Of a DNA stretch of 64,000 nt, positions 38,651 to 48,245 are shown one piece after another (the stretch's first letter is position 1; every line of letters starts with the position of its first letter). Under the pieces are notes generated by a model. The model was given only the letters and a program-made list of their open reading frames with translations. It was not told the DNA's origin and ran no database searches. Origin of the DNA: Clostridiaceae bacterium (GTDB lineage: Bacteria; Bacillota; Clostridia; Peptostreptococcales; Peptostreptococcaceae); NCBI GenBank assembly GCA_902362365.1, contig CABIVQ010000001.1:124001-188000 (forward strand), read 5' to 3'. The position numbers and the translations under genes are program-made.

Positions 38651-39042
38651 TAATGATTATAAAAAATTCTGTCTGTATATAAAGTATAGACAGCATTTTC
38701 GAAATCTATTAAGTTATTTGTTAGCGTAGCTAGTAAAGAGTATACATTATAGAAATTTAATAAAGGGTATGAGTGGCAAGTAAAAGTATATTCAAGACGT
38801 GCAGGTAGTGGATATCCTTAATGTTATAAGCACTCGAGAAAAAGTAGTTGTAATGGTGATTAATAATTTTATTATAACAATAAAGAATATTAGTGTATGG
38901 TAACAGGGACTTAGTTCTTGAAAAAACAGGGCTGAAAGTAAAGGACTATACAGAAGAATATCAGTTATTATTTAGTGATAATGCCTTAATAAAAGATCAA
39001 TTGCTTTATTAAGGTATTATAGGTTAAGAAAATAGGAAAAAA
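38651..39042. other. Intergenic region with gene relics and two hairpins
   Basis: CTGTCTGTATA/TATAGACAG (38669-38693) probably terminates the preceding operon. NKGYEWQVKVYSRRAGSGYP followed by a stop and CYKHSRKSSC (about 38760-38855) looks like a scrap of a treble-clef zinc-ribbon protein. LEKTGLKVKDYTEEYQLLFSD is another scrap. A 16-bp hairpin with one G-U pair lies at 38978-39020 without a T-run. Confidence 0.5.
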
Positions 39043-39071
39043 TTGACATAAGATATATAATATGATAGAAT
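39043..39071 (+). promoter_or_regulatory. Sigma-A promoter of the riboswitch leader
   Basis: TTGACA at 39043-39048, a 17-base spacer, and TAGAAT at 39066-39071 (five of six -10 matches). The predicted start falls about 10 bases before the aptamer. Confidence 0.75.
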
Positions 39072-39087
39072 TTTCTTGAAAATTTAA

Positions 39088-39163
39088 TAGGCAAACCTAT
39101 GGAAATGTAGGGACGCAAAGCTATAGGGACTAAGGTTTTAAAACTATGTCAGCCAGTTGCCAA
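39088..39163 (+). promoter_or_regulatory. Cyclic di-GMP-I (GEMM-I) riboswitch aptamer
   Basis: The conserved elements occur in order: GGCAAACC, GGAAA tetraloop, GGGACGCAAAGC, GGGACTA, CAGCC, and GTTGCC closing the P1 stem with GGCAA. This is the class I c-di-GMP aptamer layout. It lies about 90 bases before a strong intrinsic terminator and 180 bases before the M60 protease gene. Confidence 0.93.
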
Positions 39164-39253
39164 AGAGTACATTATACTTTTTGTTTAAAGCTTTATAGTT
39201 AATATTATTGCATATATTTGTATGAAAAATATTAAATTATTAAAGTATATTTT

Positions 39254-39280
39254 AAGTTGCTCTTTTTGAGCAACTTTTTT
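39254..39280 (+). terminator. Riboswitch expression-platform terminator
   Basis: AAGTTGCTC / GAGCAACTT with a five-T loop, then T4. Its 5' arm shares AGTTGC with the 3' strand of aptamer P1 (39155-39160), so the 3' arm could pair with either. Confidence 0.88.
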
Positions 39281-39341
39281 ATTGCAATTTAAAATATGCA
39301 AATTTAATGTGCTTCTGAGGGAGATTAATCAGGAGGGAAAA

Positions 39342-42300
39342 ATGAAAAAGAAACTAGCATCAATAGTGGCTATATCTATAATAGCTACGAATACTATGCC
39401 TGCAATGAATGTTTTTGCAGATGAGATTATAAGAAACAAAGCAACAAGCATAGAAAAAGAAGTAAGCAAAAATATGACGGTGGAGACTTTCAAAATAAAG
39501 AATTATGAAAACTTCACTAGGTACAATGAAGATTATAGAGTAAATATAAAATCTATAAGCAACAATGGCGGTAAGTACAATCAAAGTATTATAACTAACG
39601 CTATAGATGGTAAATTAGAAACTCACTGGGAAACAGGAAGAGAAAATGAAGAAGACTTTAAAAATGAGGTAGAATTTGAATTTGAAAACGTTGAAAAAAT
39701 AAACAGATTAGCTTATGCTACTAGACAAGATAGTGCAAGACCTAAAGGTTATCCTAAGGTTGCAAAAATATTAGTAGCAGATTCTGATGAATCAGAATAT
39801 AAGTTAGTAGGTGAAGTTGCAAGTGATAAAGTAACTGGAGATATGGTTGAATTTAAATTCGATACAGTAGAAGCTAAGAAAGTTAAGTTCATATTCTCTG
39901 ATGTTCATAATGGTTGGGCAAGTGCTTCTGAGTTTTGGTTCTATAAAGAAGATAAAACTTTAGATAAGATGGAAAGTCTTTTTACGGACGATAACATGAA
40001 TGAAATTAGCCCTGAGTTTGCTGATTTAGAAGCGCTTAATGCTTTAGAAAAAGAGGCTAAGGATCATCCATTTTATACAAACTTCAAAGAAGATATAGAT
40101 AATGCTATAACTATATTAGAAGAAGAAGAATTAGAAAGTACTTTAGCAAAAGTATCTAAATTAACTGGATATGGTACAGAATATCAAGATGCTTACAACG
40201 AAAAATTTATGATACCAACAAATAAAATAACTAAAGTAGAAGCTAATGGTGGAATATATCCAGGTACTAAATATGAATATATGTTTGATGGTGACCCTAA
40301 TACACATTGGGAAACTAACAAAGCTAACAGCTCAGATTTCACAAATGAAATAACTTTAACTTTAGATGAAGCACAAACTATAGATAGATTAGCTTATAAA
40401 GCTAGAAGTTTAAATAATAAAGGATTCCCTACTAAGTTTGAAATATATGTTTCAGAAACTTCTAAAGGACAAACTTTCCAGAAAATAGCATATGGACAAG
40501 CTAATGTAACAAGTGATATGGTTGAATTCAAGTTCACTCCTACAAAAGCTAAAAGAGTTAAATTAGTATTCAATGAGTGTAATATGAATAGAGCATTCGC
40601 TTCTGAAATGAGATTATATAAGCACGATGAATTAAGTGAAAAGTATAATACATTATTTACAAATGATAAGAAAAATGAAATAAGTAGTGAGTTTAATTCT
40701 ATAGATAAATTAGAGAAGTTTTCTAAAGAATTAGAACAACATCCTTTATATAATTTATATAAAGAAGGTATAAATGATGCTAGATTAATATTAGAAAATA
40801 AGAAAGTTACATATATTGACGCAAAAGTATCTAAATTTAAAAGCTTTGATTCACCTGAATTAGTAGAGTATGATAAAGCTTATAAAATAGATAATAAGCA
40901 TATAGTAAACATAACTACTAATGGAAGTCACTATTCTAATGAAGTAATAGCAAGAGCAATAGATGGTGACGTTACAACTGCTTGGCATTCAAATAAAACA
41001 AACAGCGAAAACCACACTAACGAAGTTATAATGACGTTAGATAAATTAGAAACTATAGATAAGGTAGTATATACTTCGCCTAGAGCCAGAGGGTTCGCAG
41101 AAGAATTTGACATATATGTATCAAAAACTCTAGAAGGTGATACTTTCGAAAAGGTTACAAGTGGTAGAGCAAGCAGAACAAATGATTCAGTTTCTATAAA
41201 GTTTAATCCAACAGAAGCTAGAAGAGTTAAATTTGTATATACTAAAGCTTATGAAAATTTTGCATTAGCTTATGAGTTTGGTTTATATAAACAAGATTCA
41301 ACTATAGATAAAATGGATAACTTATTCACTGATGAAAATATGAATACTGTAAGTGAAGAATTTGCTAATATGGAAGCTTTAAATAAATTAGAAGATGAAG
41401 TTAAAGAACATCCATTTTATTCTGACTTTAAAGAAGATATAGAAAATGCTAAGGCTTTGGTTGAACAAGGGCAAGTTGAAGCAACTGTAAGTAAAACTAA
41501 AAAGTTTAACCATTATAACAACCAAGAATACATGGAGCAATATGCTATAAATAGAGATAATATAAAGAAAATATCTAACAACGCTGGACAATGGTCTACT
41601 ATGAAAATAGATAATGCAATAGATGGCAAGTTAGATACATATTGGGAAACTAATACATCTAATACAGAAAGTTTCAAAAATGAAGTTACTGTAGAGTTCA
41701 TAAATCCGGTAACTATAGATAGATTAGCTTATGGGGCTAGAGAATCTGATAGAAAAGGTTTCTTACAAGAATTTGAAATTTATGTGTCTGCTACAACTAA
41801 AGGAGATAACTTTAAATTAGTATCTACTGCAAAAGCAGATAAAACTACTGGTTTAGTTGAGGCGAAGTTTGAGCCAACTAAGTTCCAAAGATTAAAAATA
41901 AAAGTAACTAAAGGCGATCAAAACTGGGCCACTTTAAATGAGTTAGTATTCTTAAAACAAGACTCTATAGCAAATCAAGTGGAAAGTATGTTTACTAATG
42001 ATTTAATGAATGAATTAACAGATGATTACAACACAATACAAGAAATAGAAGCTTTAGAGCAAGAAGTTAAGAAACACCCTCTTGAAAGAGAATTAATGGA
42101 ATATATAGAAAGAGCCAAGTATATAATTAGCAATCCTGAACAAGCGAATAATTATATATACGAATTAGAATCTAGAGGAGACTCTATAAAAGAATCTCAA
42201 AAGAGACAAATGTGGAATTTCCAGGATTGGCAACCGACAGGGTTAGCAGTTAAGTCAGGACAACAAATAACTGTTTACGTAGATGCAGAACCAGGAACAC

Positions 42301-45300
42301 CATTACCTCGATTAGTGTACAAGCAAATGGACTCTCAACATAACGGAAACCACAACATAGCTTTAACTAATGGGAAGAACGTAATAACAATACCTGAAAC
42401 TAATCCTGACCAATTAAGACCTGGAACACCTCAATCAGGTGTATTATATACAACAAATCCTTATACTCCTGAGGAGCAAATAAGAGAACCTAAGGTAAAA
42501 ATAGAAGGTGCATTTGAGTATCCATGTTTCGTGTTAGGTGAAGACACAGACGAAGAGATATTTAAAGACTTAGAAGAATATACAGAAAAATTAAAGAAGG
42601 ATAAGCAACTTCCTGATGTATTTGAGATATTTAGTGAAAAGAACTTAATAAATGTTAGGGCTACTTATGCGCTAGATTGGTACAGTAAGAATGACATAAC
42701 ACCAAGTGAAAATGCAAAGAAAATTGATGCTATTTTAAAAGAATCTATGGATTTCTGGGGATTTGATAACTCTAGTGAAGTAAACTCAGATTATAACTAT
42801 AGATATATGACTATATTAAAATGGTTAGACAACGGTGGATTCATGAATGCTGCAAATGGTATAACAGGTTATAACCAAGCTGAACAAGGTGCAGTATTAA
42901 ACTACGGAACAGGTTGGGGATTAATGCATGAGCTTGGACACAATATGGATACGAACAGTATGAGTATAGTTGAAGTTACAAACAACATGTTACCTTTACA
43001 CTTTGAAATGATAGAAGGTAAGGAAAGTAGATTCGTACAACAAAATCAATACCAAAAGAACATATTCCCTAAAGTAACTAAGGAAGATTATTCTCAAAAC
43101 AAATGGTATCCTGATAATGATTATAGTAACTTACAGCATATAGCACCGTTATGGCAATTACAGTTATATGATGAAACATTCTGGCCTAGATTACAACAAG
43201 AGTTTAGAGAGAACAAGTTAGGTGGAGGAGATTGGGATAACAAGCATGAAGCATGGGCAATCGCTGCATCTAATGTACTTGAAATGGATTTAACAGAACA
43301 CTTCGCTAGACATGGATTTAGAGTGTCAGAAGAGACTAAAAATCATATGAAACAATATCCTGCTCCAACTCAAAAATTATGGTATTTAAATGATAACAAG
43401 TATTTAAAAGATGGTGAAGCTTTTAACGGTAACTTAAACGTAAAAGTGAGCCCTAAGATAAATAAAGATAATATAACTTTAACTATGGATATAGATAAAG
43501 AAAATGATAAAAGTCTTTTAGGATACGAAATATACAGAGATGGAAAATTAATAGGTTTCACAGACAAGGGAACTTACGTAGACCAAGAAGTTGATTTAAG
43601 CGATAACCACATTTATGAAGTAGTGCCTTTTAGTAACGATTTAAACACTGCTAAGAAGATAAGTGTAAACTCTCAGCAACCTGTTATAGAAACTACTGGA
43701 GGAGTAACAGTAAAATTAAATGAAGAGTTTAATCCTTTAGATTATGTTAAATCTACTGATTACCAAGGTAACCCTATAGAAAATATAGAAGTGAAACATA
43801 ACGTTGATAACACTAAACAAGGTAAGTATACAGTAACTTATAAAGTTAAAGACAACAATAATTTATTTGCAGATGAAACTTTAGAAGTTGAGGTAGTAAG
43901 TGATTACACATTCTTATCAGACTTTGAGTGGACAAGTGCTACTAGTGGATATCAAAATGCTAGACGTAACGAAAGTATAAAAGGTAGACATTTAGGTGAA
44001 CCTAAGACATTTGATAAAGGCTTAGCTACACATGCAAATGGAGTTATAACTTATAACTTAGGAGAACACGACTACGATTATTTAGAAATGAGGGTCGGTG
44101 TAGATATGAGTATACCTGAACAAGGTAATTCAAGTATAACTTTCAAATTAACTGGAGATGGTAAAACTTTAGCAACTACATCTGTTATGAAACATGCAGA
44201 TAATTTAAAATATATTAAGGTTCCCGTAAAAGATGTAGATGAAATAAAAATAGAAGTTAACAATGGTGGTAACGGAATTACATCTGACCATGGTATAATA
44301 GTTGAACCTAAGTTAGCTACTAACAACGGTAAACCAACATTAAAAGTAGATAAATCTATATCAGTAAAAGTTGGTGAAGAGTTGGAAGACGTAATCGGTA
44401 AGATTGAAGCTTACGATGCAGAAGATGGAGATTTAACTAAAGCCGTTCAGATAAGCGGACAAGATAAAGTTAATACTAACAGAGTTGGGACATACCCAAT
44501 AACATATACAGTTACTGATAAGAGTGGAAATACGGCTACTGCTACAAGAAATATAAAAGTAGTTAATATGCAAGATTTCACTTACTTAAGTGATTATGAC
44601 TGGAAATCTCAATCTAATAACTATACACAACCTAAAAAGGATGTAGCTATAAATGGTGGAAATTTAACACTTACAGGTGAAAATAACGAAGCAGTTGAGT
44701 ATGAAAAAGGTTTAGGCATGCACTCAACAAGTACAGTTATATACGATTTAACTGATAAAAATGCAGATATATTTAGTACTTATATAGGCGTAGATAGAGC
44801 AATGTATCATTCTGTAGGCCAAGTACAGTTCGAAATATATGTTGATGGTAAGCTATCTTATGATAGTGGAATAATGAAAGCTAAAGATAAACAAAAATAC
44901 GTAGAATTAAATTTAGCAGATGCTAAAGAATTAAAATTAGTCGTTAAAGATGGTGGTAACGGAAATGGTTCTGACCATGCAACTTTTGGTGATACTAAAT
45001 TACACTTTGTAAATGAATCAAGAATAGACAAAACTGAATTAACTAATTTAGTGAACGAGGCTAAAAAGTTAAATGAAGATGACTATACAGAAGAATCTTT
45101 TAATGCAATGCAAATACTTTTAGATAAAGCAGAGCAAGTTTTAGAAGATAGCAATGCTAGTCAAGATACTATAGATAGTGTAACTGCAGAGCTACAAGAA
45201 TCAGTTAAATCATTAACGGTAATAAACTTAGATGAGGTTGTAAATATACCAGATAAATATCTAGCTAGATCTTTATCTAGTGTTCTAGGTAAGTCAGAAG

Positions 45301-45764
45301 GATTTACTATTGGTGATATGAGAAGTTTAACTGAATTAAGCTTAAGTGGTGTTACTGACTTAGAAGGATTACAATATGCGAAGAATTTAGAAGTATTAAA
45401 TATAGAATATAATGAGATAAGTGATTTATCACCACTTAAAAATCTTAAAAATTTAACGGATTTAAGAGCTAATCCTCAAATAATAACAGCAGGATCAATA
45501 GCTAAAAAAGATAATAGAGTAACAATAAATTATGATATTTTAAATAGAAAAGGTGAAAAATTATCACCAAAAAGTGTGACAATAAGAAATAATCAAACAT
45601 TAGAAGATACTACTTTAGATTTAGATGAGTGTGTAGATGAAAATGGAGTAATATCTTTTGATACTACAAATCTTGATTCAGTTGTATATAGTGTGTATTT
45701 AGAATATGAAGATACTAATGACAACTATTTATCACAAGTATTGTTTATGTTTAGTAATAAATAA
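39342..45764 (+). CDS. Large secreted M60-family metalloprotease with carbohydrate-binding modules
   Basis: About 2140 residues. The start at ATG 39342 follows AGGAGGG and gives a signal peptide (MKKKLASIVAISIIATNTMP). Four tandem F5/8-type-C-like repeats of about 225 residues begin near 71, 298, 522 and 743, each with an AIDG/FDG...HWETN motif and a helical linker. The M60 (enhancin-like) domain has HELGHN at 1196-1201. NPCBM-like modules lie near 1523-1660 and 1746-1890, an Ig-like DUF5011-type domain between them, a FIVAR-like helical module near 1896-1965 and leucine-rich-repeat-like sequence near the end. No LPXTG anchor is visible. M60 enzymes cleave glycosylated proteins such as mucins, which fits a host-surface role. 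Expression should respond to c-di-GMP. Confidence 0.92.
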   Translation: MKKKLASIVAISIIATNTMPAMNVFADEIIRNKATSIEKEVSKNMTVETFKIKNYENFTRYNEDYRVNIKSISNNGGKYNQSIITNAIDGKLETHWETGRENEEDFKNEVEFEFENVEKINRLAYATRQDSARPKGYPKVAKILVADSDESEYKLVGEVASDKVTGDMVEFKFDTVEAKKVKFIFSDVHNGWASASEFWFYKEDKTLDKMESLFTDDNMNEISPEFADLEALNALEKEAKDHPFYTNFKEDIDNAITILEEEELESTLAKVSKLTGYGTEYQDAYNEKFMIPTNKITKVEANGGIYPGTKYEYMFDGDPNTHWETNKANSSDFTNEITLTLDEAQTIDRLAYKARSLNNKGFPTKFEIYVSETSKGQTFQKIAYGQANVTSDMVEFKFTPTKAKRVKLVFNECNMNRAFASEMRLYKHDELSEKYNTLFTNDKKNEISSEFNSIDKLEKFSKELEQHPLYNLYKEGINDARLILENKKVTYIDAKVSKFKSFDSPELVEYDKAYKIDNKHIVNITTNGSHYSNEVIARAIDGDVTTAWHSNKTNSENHTNEVIMTLDKLETIDKVVYTSPRARGFAEEFDIYVSKTLEGDTFEKVTSGRASRTNDSVSIKFNPTEARRVKFVYTKAYENFALAYEFGLYKQDSTIDKMDNLFTDENMNTVSEEFANMEALNKLEDEVKEHPFYSDFKEDIENAKALVEQGQVEATVSKTKKFNHYNNQEYMEQYAINRDNIKKISNNAGQWSTMKIDNAIDGKLDTYWETNTSNTESFKNEVTVEFINPVTIDRLAYGARESDRKGFLQEFEIYVSATTKGDNFKLVSTAKADKTTGLVEAKFEPTKFQRLKIKVTKGDQNWATLNELVFLKQDSIANQVESMFTNDLMNELTDDYNTIQEIEALEQEVKKHPLERELMEYIERAKYIISNPEQANNYIYELESRGDSIKESQKRQMWNFQDWQPTGLAVKSGQQITVYVDAEPGTPLPRLVYKQMDSQHNGNHNIALTNGKNVITIPETNPDQLRPGTPQSGVLYTTNPYTPEEQIREPKVKIEGAFEYPCFVLGEDTDEEIFKDLEEYTEKLKKDKQLPDVFEIFSEKNLINVRATYALDWYSKNDITPSENAKKIDAILKESMDFWGFDNSSEVNSDYNYRYMTILKWLDNGGFMNAANGITGYNQAEQGAVLNYGTGWGLMHELGHNMDTNSMSIVEVTNNMLPLHFEMIEGKESRFVQQNQYQKNIFPKVTKEDYSQNKWYPDNDYSNLQHIAPLWQLQLYDETFWPRLQQEFRENKLGGGDWDNKHEAWAIAASNVLEMDLTEHFARHGFRVSEETKNHMKQYPAPTQKLWYLNDNKYLKDGEAFNGNLNVKVSPKINKDNITLTMDIDKENDKSLLGYEIYRDGKLIGFTDKGTYVDQEVDLSDNHIYEVVPFSNDLNTAKKISVNSQQPVIETTGGVTVKLNEEFNPLDYVKSTDYQGNPIENIEVKHNVDNTKQGKYTVTYKVKDNNNLFADETLEVEVVSDYTFLSDFEWTSATSGYQNARRNESIKGRHLGEPKTFDKGLATHANGVITYNLGEHDYDYLEMRVGVDMSIPEQGNSSITFKLTGDGKTLATTSVMKHADNLKYIKVPVKDVDEIKIEVNNGGNGITSDHGIIVEPKLATNNGKPTLKVDKSISVKVGEELEDVIGKIEAYDAEDGDLTKAVQISGQDKVNTNRVGTYPITYTVTDKSGNTATATRNIKVVNMQDFTYLSDYDWKSQSNNYTQPKKDVAINGGNLTLTGENNEAVEYEKGLGMHSTSTVIYDLTDKNADIFSTYIGVDRAMYHSVGQVQFEIYVDGKLSYDSGIMKAKDKQKYVELNLADAKELKLVVKDGGNGNGSDHATFGDTKLHFVNESRIDKTELTNLVNEAKKLNEDDYTEESFNAMQILLDKAEQVLEDSNASQDTIDSVTAELQESVKSLTVINLDEVVNIPDKYLARSLSSVLGKSEGFTIGDMRSLTELSLSGVTDLEGLQYAKNLEVLNIEYNEISDLSPLKNLKNLTDLRANPQIITAGSIAKKDNRVTINYDILNRKGEKLSPKSVTIRNNQTLEDTTLDLDECVDENGVISFDTTNLDSVVYSVYLEYEDTNDNYLSQVLFMFSNK

Positions 45765-45849
45765 TTAAATTTAAAGTGAGAATTTTTAATATTATTGAAA
45801 CAAAGAATATATAGGGCCTAAAAGAGTTTTGTATATTTACACATAGGAT

Positions 45850-45910
45850 CGTATCCACCATTGAAATTCACGAAATGTATTATCATAAATTTATGATAAT
45901 ACATTTTTTT
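45850..45910 (+). repeat. Attachment-site copy 3 with terminator
   Basis: CGTATCCACCATTGAAATTC then ACGAAA: two changes from the ssrA junction. The hairpin TGTATTATCATAAA/TTTATGATAATACA with T7 follows at 45876-45910. It lies 86 bases after the M60 gene. Confidence 0.75.
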
Positions 45911-46047
45911 ATATCTAAAAATAACATAATGAGAAGTTAATATGATAGAAAGGTATATAGATTATAAATTTTTAAACTATTGAAAATAAATACAGAACTA
46001 CCTTACGTTTATAGATAGAAATGTGGCAGAATGCACGAAGAGATTTG

Positions 46048-46111
46048 TTAAAAATTTAATGGTAATCAAATTCTTTACCAATGAATATAAAAAATATCCT
46101 CATGTTATAAT
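46048..46111 (+). promoter_or_regulatory. Operator-promoter of the nitroreductase/arsR unit (left mirror copy)
   Basis: A 49-base segment (46048-46096) is repeated almost perfectly in reverse at 48197-48245. It contains the dyad TGGTAA-N9-TTACCA at 46060-46080 and is followed by TATAAT at 46106-46111. The same spacing from segment to -10 is kept in both copies. The likely binder is the ArsR-type protein encoded between them. Confidence 0.7.
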
Positions 46112-46147
46112 AGTTTAAACTAATGAACGGAAGGTAGATGAATTTAT

Positions 46148-46924
46148 ATGAAATACCAACATAAAATTGAAGTTAATAAAGATCTTTGTATTGGATGTGA
46201 ACTTTGTAAAAATGATTGTCCAGTAAATAATATAATTATAGAAAATAAAAAATCAGTAATTAAAAATCAAGATTGTTTAATGTGTGGGCACTGCGTAGCA
46301 ATATGTCCAAAAGAAGCTATTACACTGACAGGATTTGATGAACCACCAATAGAACTTACAAATAAGCCAATCTTAGACCAAGATGAATTACTAATGGCAA
46401 TTAAATCTAGAAGAAGTATTCGTAAATTTAAAGATAAAGAAGTATCTTCGGAAATTGTAAATCAAATTATTGAGGCAGGTAGATATACTCCTAGTGCTAA
46501 AAATTCACAAGATGTATCATATATTGTTTTAGACAACAAAAAAGGAATGTATGAAGAGGTGGCAGTGAAGTTTTTTAGAAAAATAAAACCTATTGCAAAT
46601 ATTGCTGTTAAACACTCAAAGGAACTTTCGATTGATGATAATTTTTTCTTCTAGAATGCTCCTATTGCAATAATGATAGCTACAAAAGATAAGATTAGTG
46701 GTTCACTTGCAGCATCAAATATGGCACTGATAGCAGAATCTTATGGACTCGGAGTTTTATTTAGTGGATATTTTTCAGACGTAGCAAATAATTTGACAAA
46801 GTTAAAAAAGCTTTTAAGTTTAAAACACAGAGATCATGTTATTACAACGCTAGTGATTGGATATCCAGATGTTAAATATAGACGTACTGCACAAAAAGAG
46901 ACAGCAAATGTTAGATACTTATAA
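46148..46924 (+). pseudogene. Ferredoxin-nitroreductase fusion with in-frame amber codon
   Basis: Two [4Fe-4S] motifs (CIGCELCKNDCP, CLMCGHCVAICP) lead into a nitroreductase domain (SRRSIRKFKDK, AGRYTPSAKNSQ). A TAG at 46652-46654 follows DDNFFF. The same frame continues with NAPIAIMIATKDKISGSLAAS and YGLGVLFSGYFSD to a TAA at 46922-46924, so the protein would be 258 residues with one sense codon restored. Only a nonsense change separates it from an intact FMN-dependent reductase. It could be a true null, a sequencing error or, less likely, read through. It is co-oriented with arsR. Confidence 0.85.
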
Positions 46925-46939
46925 GCTATGGAGTATTTT

Positions 46940-47305
46940 ATGGAAATAGAATGTAAAGAAAGAATAGAAGAAATAACGTCTAAATTTAAAGAATGCCGTA
47001 AAGCTATTTCTGCTATGGGTGATGAAACTAGACAGCTGATTTTAATTACGTTACTAGAGAGTGACTTTAATGGAATACGAGTGGGGGAAATCACAGAAAA
47101 AACACATCTTTCTCGTCCTGCTGTATCTCATCATCTTAAAATATTGAAAGAAGCAGAAATTGTTAATGTACGTAGAGAAGGAACGAAGAACTATTATTAT
47201 TTTGATTCAAAGAAATCACAATGGAAATCACTAACAGAACTAATAAATCTTATATTTGTTGGAATACAACATATTGGTGAAAATGATGTAATAAAAGGTG
47301 AGTAA
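46940..47305 (+). CDS. ArsR-family transcriptional repressor
   Basis: A 121-residue winged-helix protein. The HTH reads IRVGEITEKTHLSRPAVSHHLKILKEAEIVNVRREGTKNYYYF (split: recognition helix SRPAVSHHLKIL, wing RREGTKNYYYF). The ATG at 46928 is also in frame, but ATGGAG at 46928-46933 spaces well to ATG 46940. It has no obvious paired-Cys metal motif of the CVCD type, so it may be a redox or thiol sensor rather than a metal sensor. It probably controls both facing units through the mirror dyads. Confidence 0.88.
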   Translation: MEIECKERIEEITSKFKECRKAISAMGDETRQLILITLLESDFNGIRVGEITEKTHLSRPAVSHHLKILKEAEIVNVRREGTKNYYYFDSKKSQWKSLTELINLIFVGIQHIGENDVIKGE

Positions 47306-47322
47306 ACCAATAAAAGAAGGTA

Positions 47323-48071
47323 TTATTTTAAATAATACCTTCTTTTATTTTGAGTATTATTTTTATACTCAATAGCCTCAGTAGGGCAACCACAAATACA
47401 TGCCATACAATGAGTACAGTTATTTTTCCAAACTGGTTTTTGATTTTTTAAATTAATATTATTTAGAGGACATAGTGTTACACACTCTCCACAGCCAATG
47501 CATTTATTAGTATAATGAAATCCCTTTGCATGGACAAATATTTTATAAAAAGCTGTATTTGTTATACCACTTTTAAGTGTACCACTTAAGCCACTAGGGT
47601 TAATAATTTCAAATTCATTTTCAGATTTTATATCAGAAATAATTTTATTTATTTGTTTATCTGATTCTTTAATGATTTGTGTTGATGTTTCTTTATCTGG
47701 TACAGAAAATAAAGCGATATAATTCTCTGGTATTTTAATTTCTGCTATACCTTTTAGTTGCCATTCTTTATATTTACATAACTTTTGAATATATTTTATG
47801 GCTTTTCCTGTATCACCTCCACAAGTCATTATAAAATATACTTTGTTACTTCCTGAAAATCTTGTTTTTTTATAAAATCAGTAACGACTATTGGCAATCT
47901 CCATGCATAAGTAGGGCATACGAATATGAATGGTTTATCTGTTGATATTAATTCATCTGTTTTTTCTTCTTTTATAAGTTGATTTAATGATATTAGTTGA
48001 TCATTTAATTCTTGTGCAATTTTGCGAGCTACATATCAGCTATTACCAGTACCGCTAAAATATAAAATCAT
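47323..48071 (-). pseudogene. EFR1-family flavodoxin-ferredoxin, disrupted
   Basis: Starting at ATG 48071 (GGGAGATAT upstream) the frame reads MILYFSGTGNS, an in-frame TGA at 48036-48038, then YVARKIAQELNDQ, PFIFVCPTYAWRLPIVVTDFIKK. It then shifts by one base in a run of A (47866-47872) into MTCGGDTGKAIKY and ends with two ferredoxin motifs (CIGCGECVTLCP, CTHCMACICGCP). Nonsense plus frameshift inactivate it. EFR1 proteins are fused flavodoxin-ferredoxin electron carriers of anaerobes. It converges on arsR, with an inverted repeat of AAGGTATTATTT between them (47316-47347). Confidence 0.85.
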
Positions 48072-48182
48072 AATTATATCTCCCTAACTATTTTTTTATT
48101 TTAACCTTTAATATTTTTGATCTAATAAAGTGATTTATCGATATATTGTATTCAATAAATATAAAACTTACTAGTTAAAAAA

Positions 48183-48245
48183 ATTATATCATATTAATAT
48201 TTTTTATATTTATTGGTAAAGAATTTGATTACCATTAAATTTTAA
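48183..48245 (-). promoter_or_regulatory. Operator-promoter of the EFR1 gene (right mirror copy)
   Basis: A 49-base segment at 48197-48245 is the reverse complement of 46048-46096 with one substitution and one single-base gap. Its dyad is at 48214-48234. On the minus strand the -10 TATAAT is at 48188-48183, the same distance from the segment as in the left copy. Confidence 0.7.

Larger units (their letters stand above)
26767..45849. mobile_element. Island II of the ssrA array (about 19 kb)
   Basis: Bounded by att-like copies 2 and 3. It contains an ECF sigma pair, a truncated IS91-like transposase, a CHC2/VapE replication protein, AraC/enoate reductase genes, a foreign-looking two-component block and the M60 protease. 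The variety suggests several acquisitions rather than one unit. No integrase was recognised. Confidence 0.45.

Noticed and set aside
46148-46924. Amber codon recoding (for example pyrrolysine) in the nitroreductase
   Set aside because: No Pyl insertion context is visible, and a TGA plus a frameshift in the neighbouring EFR1 gene point to simple decay.
46048-48245. The 49-bp inverted repeats as ends of an insertion sequence
   Set aside because: No transposase lies between them, and each copy sits exactly at a promoter with equal spacing to TATAAT, which fits shared regulation better. Inversion remains untested.
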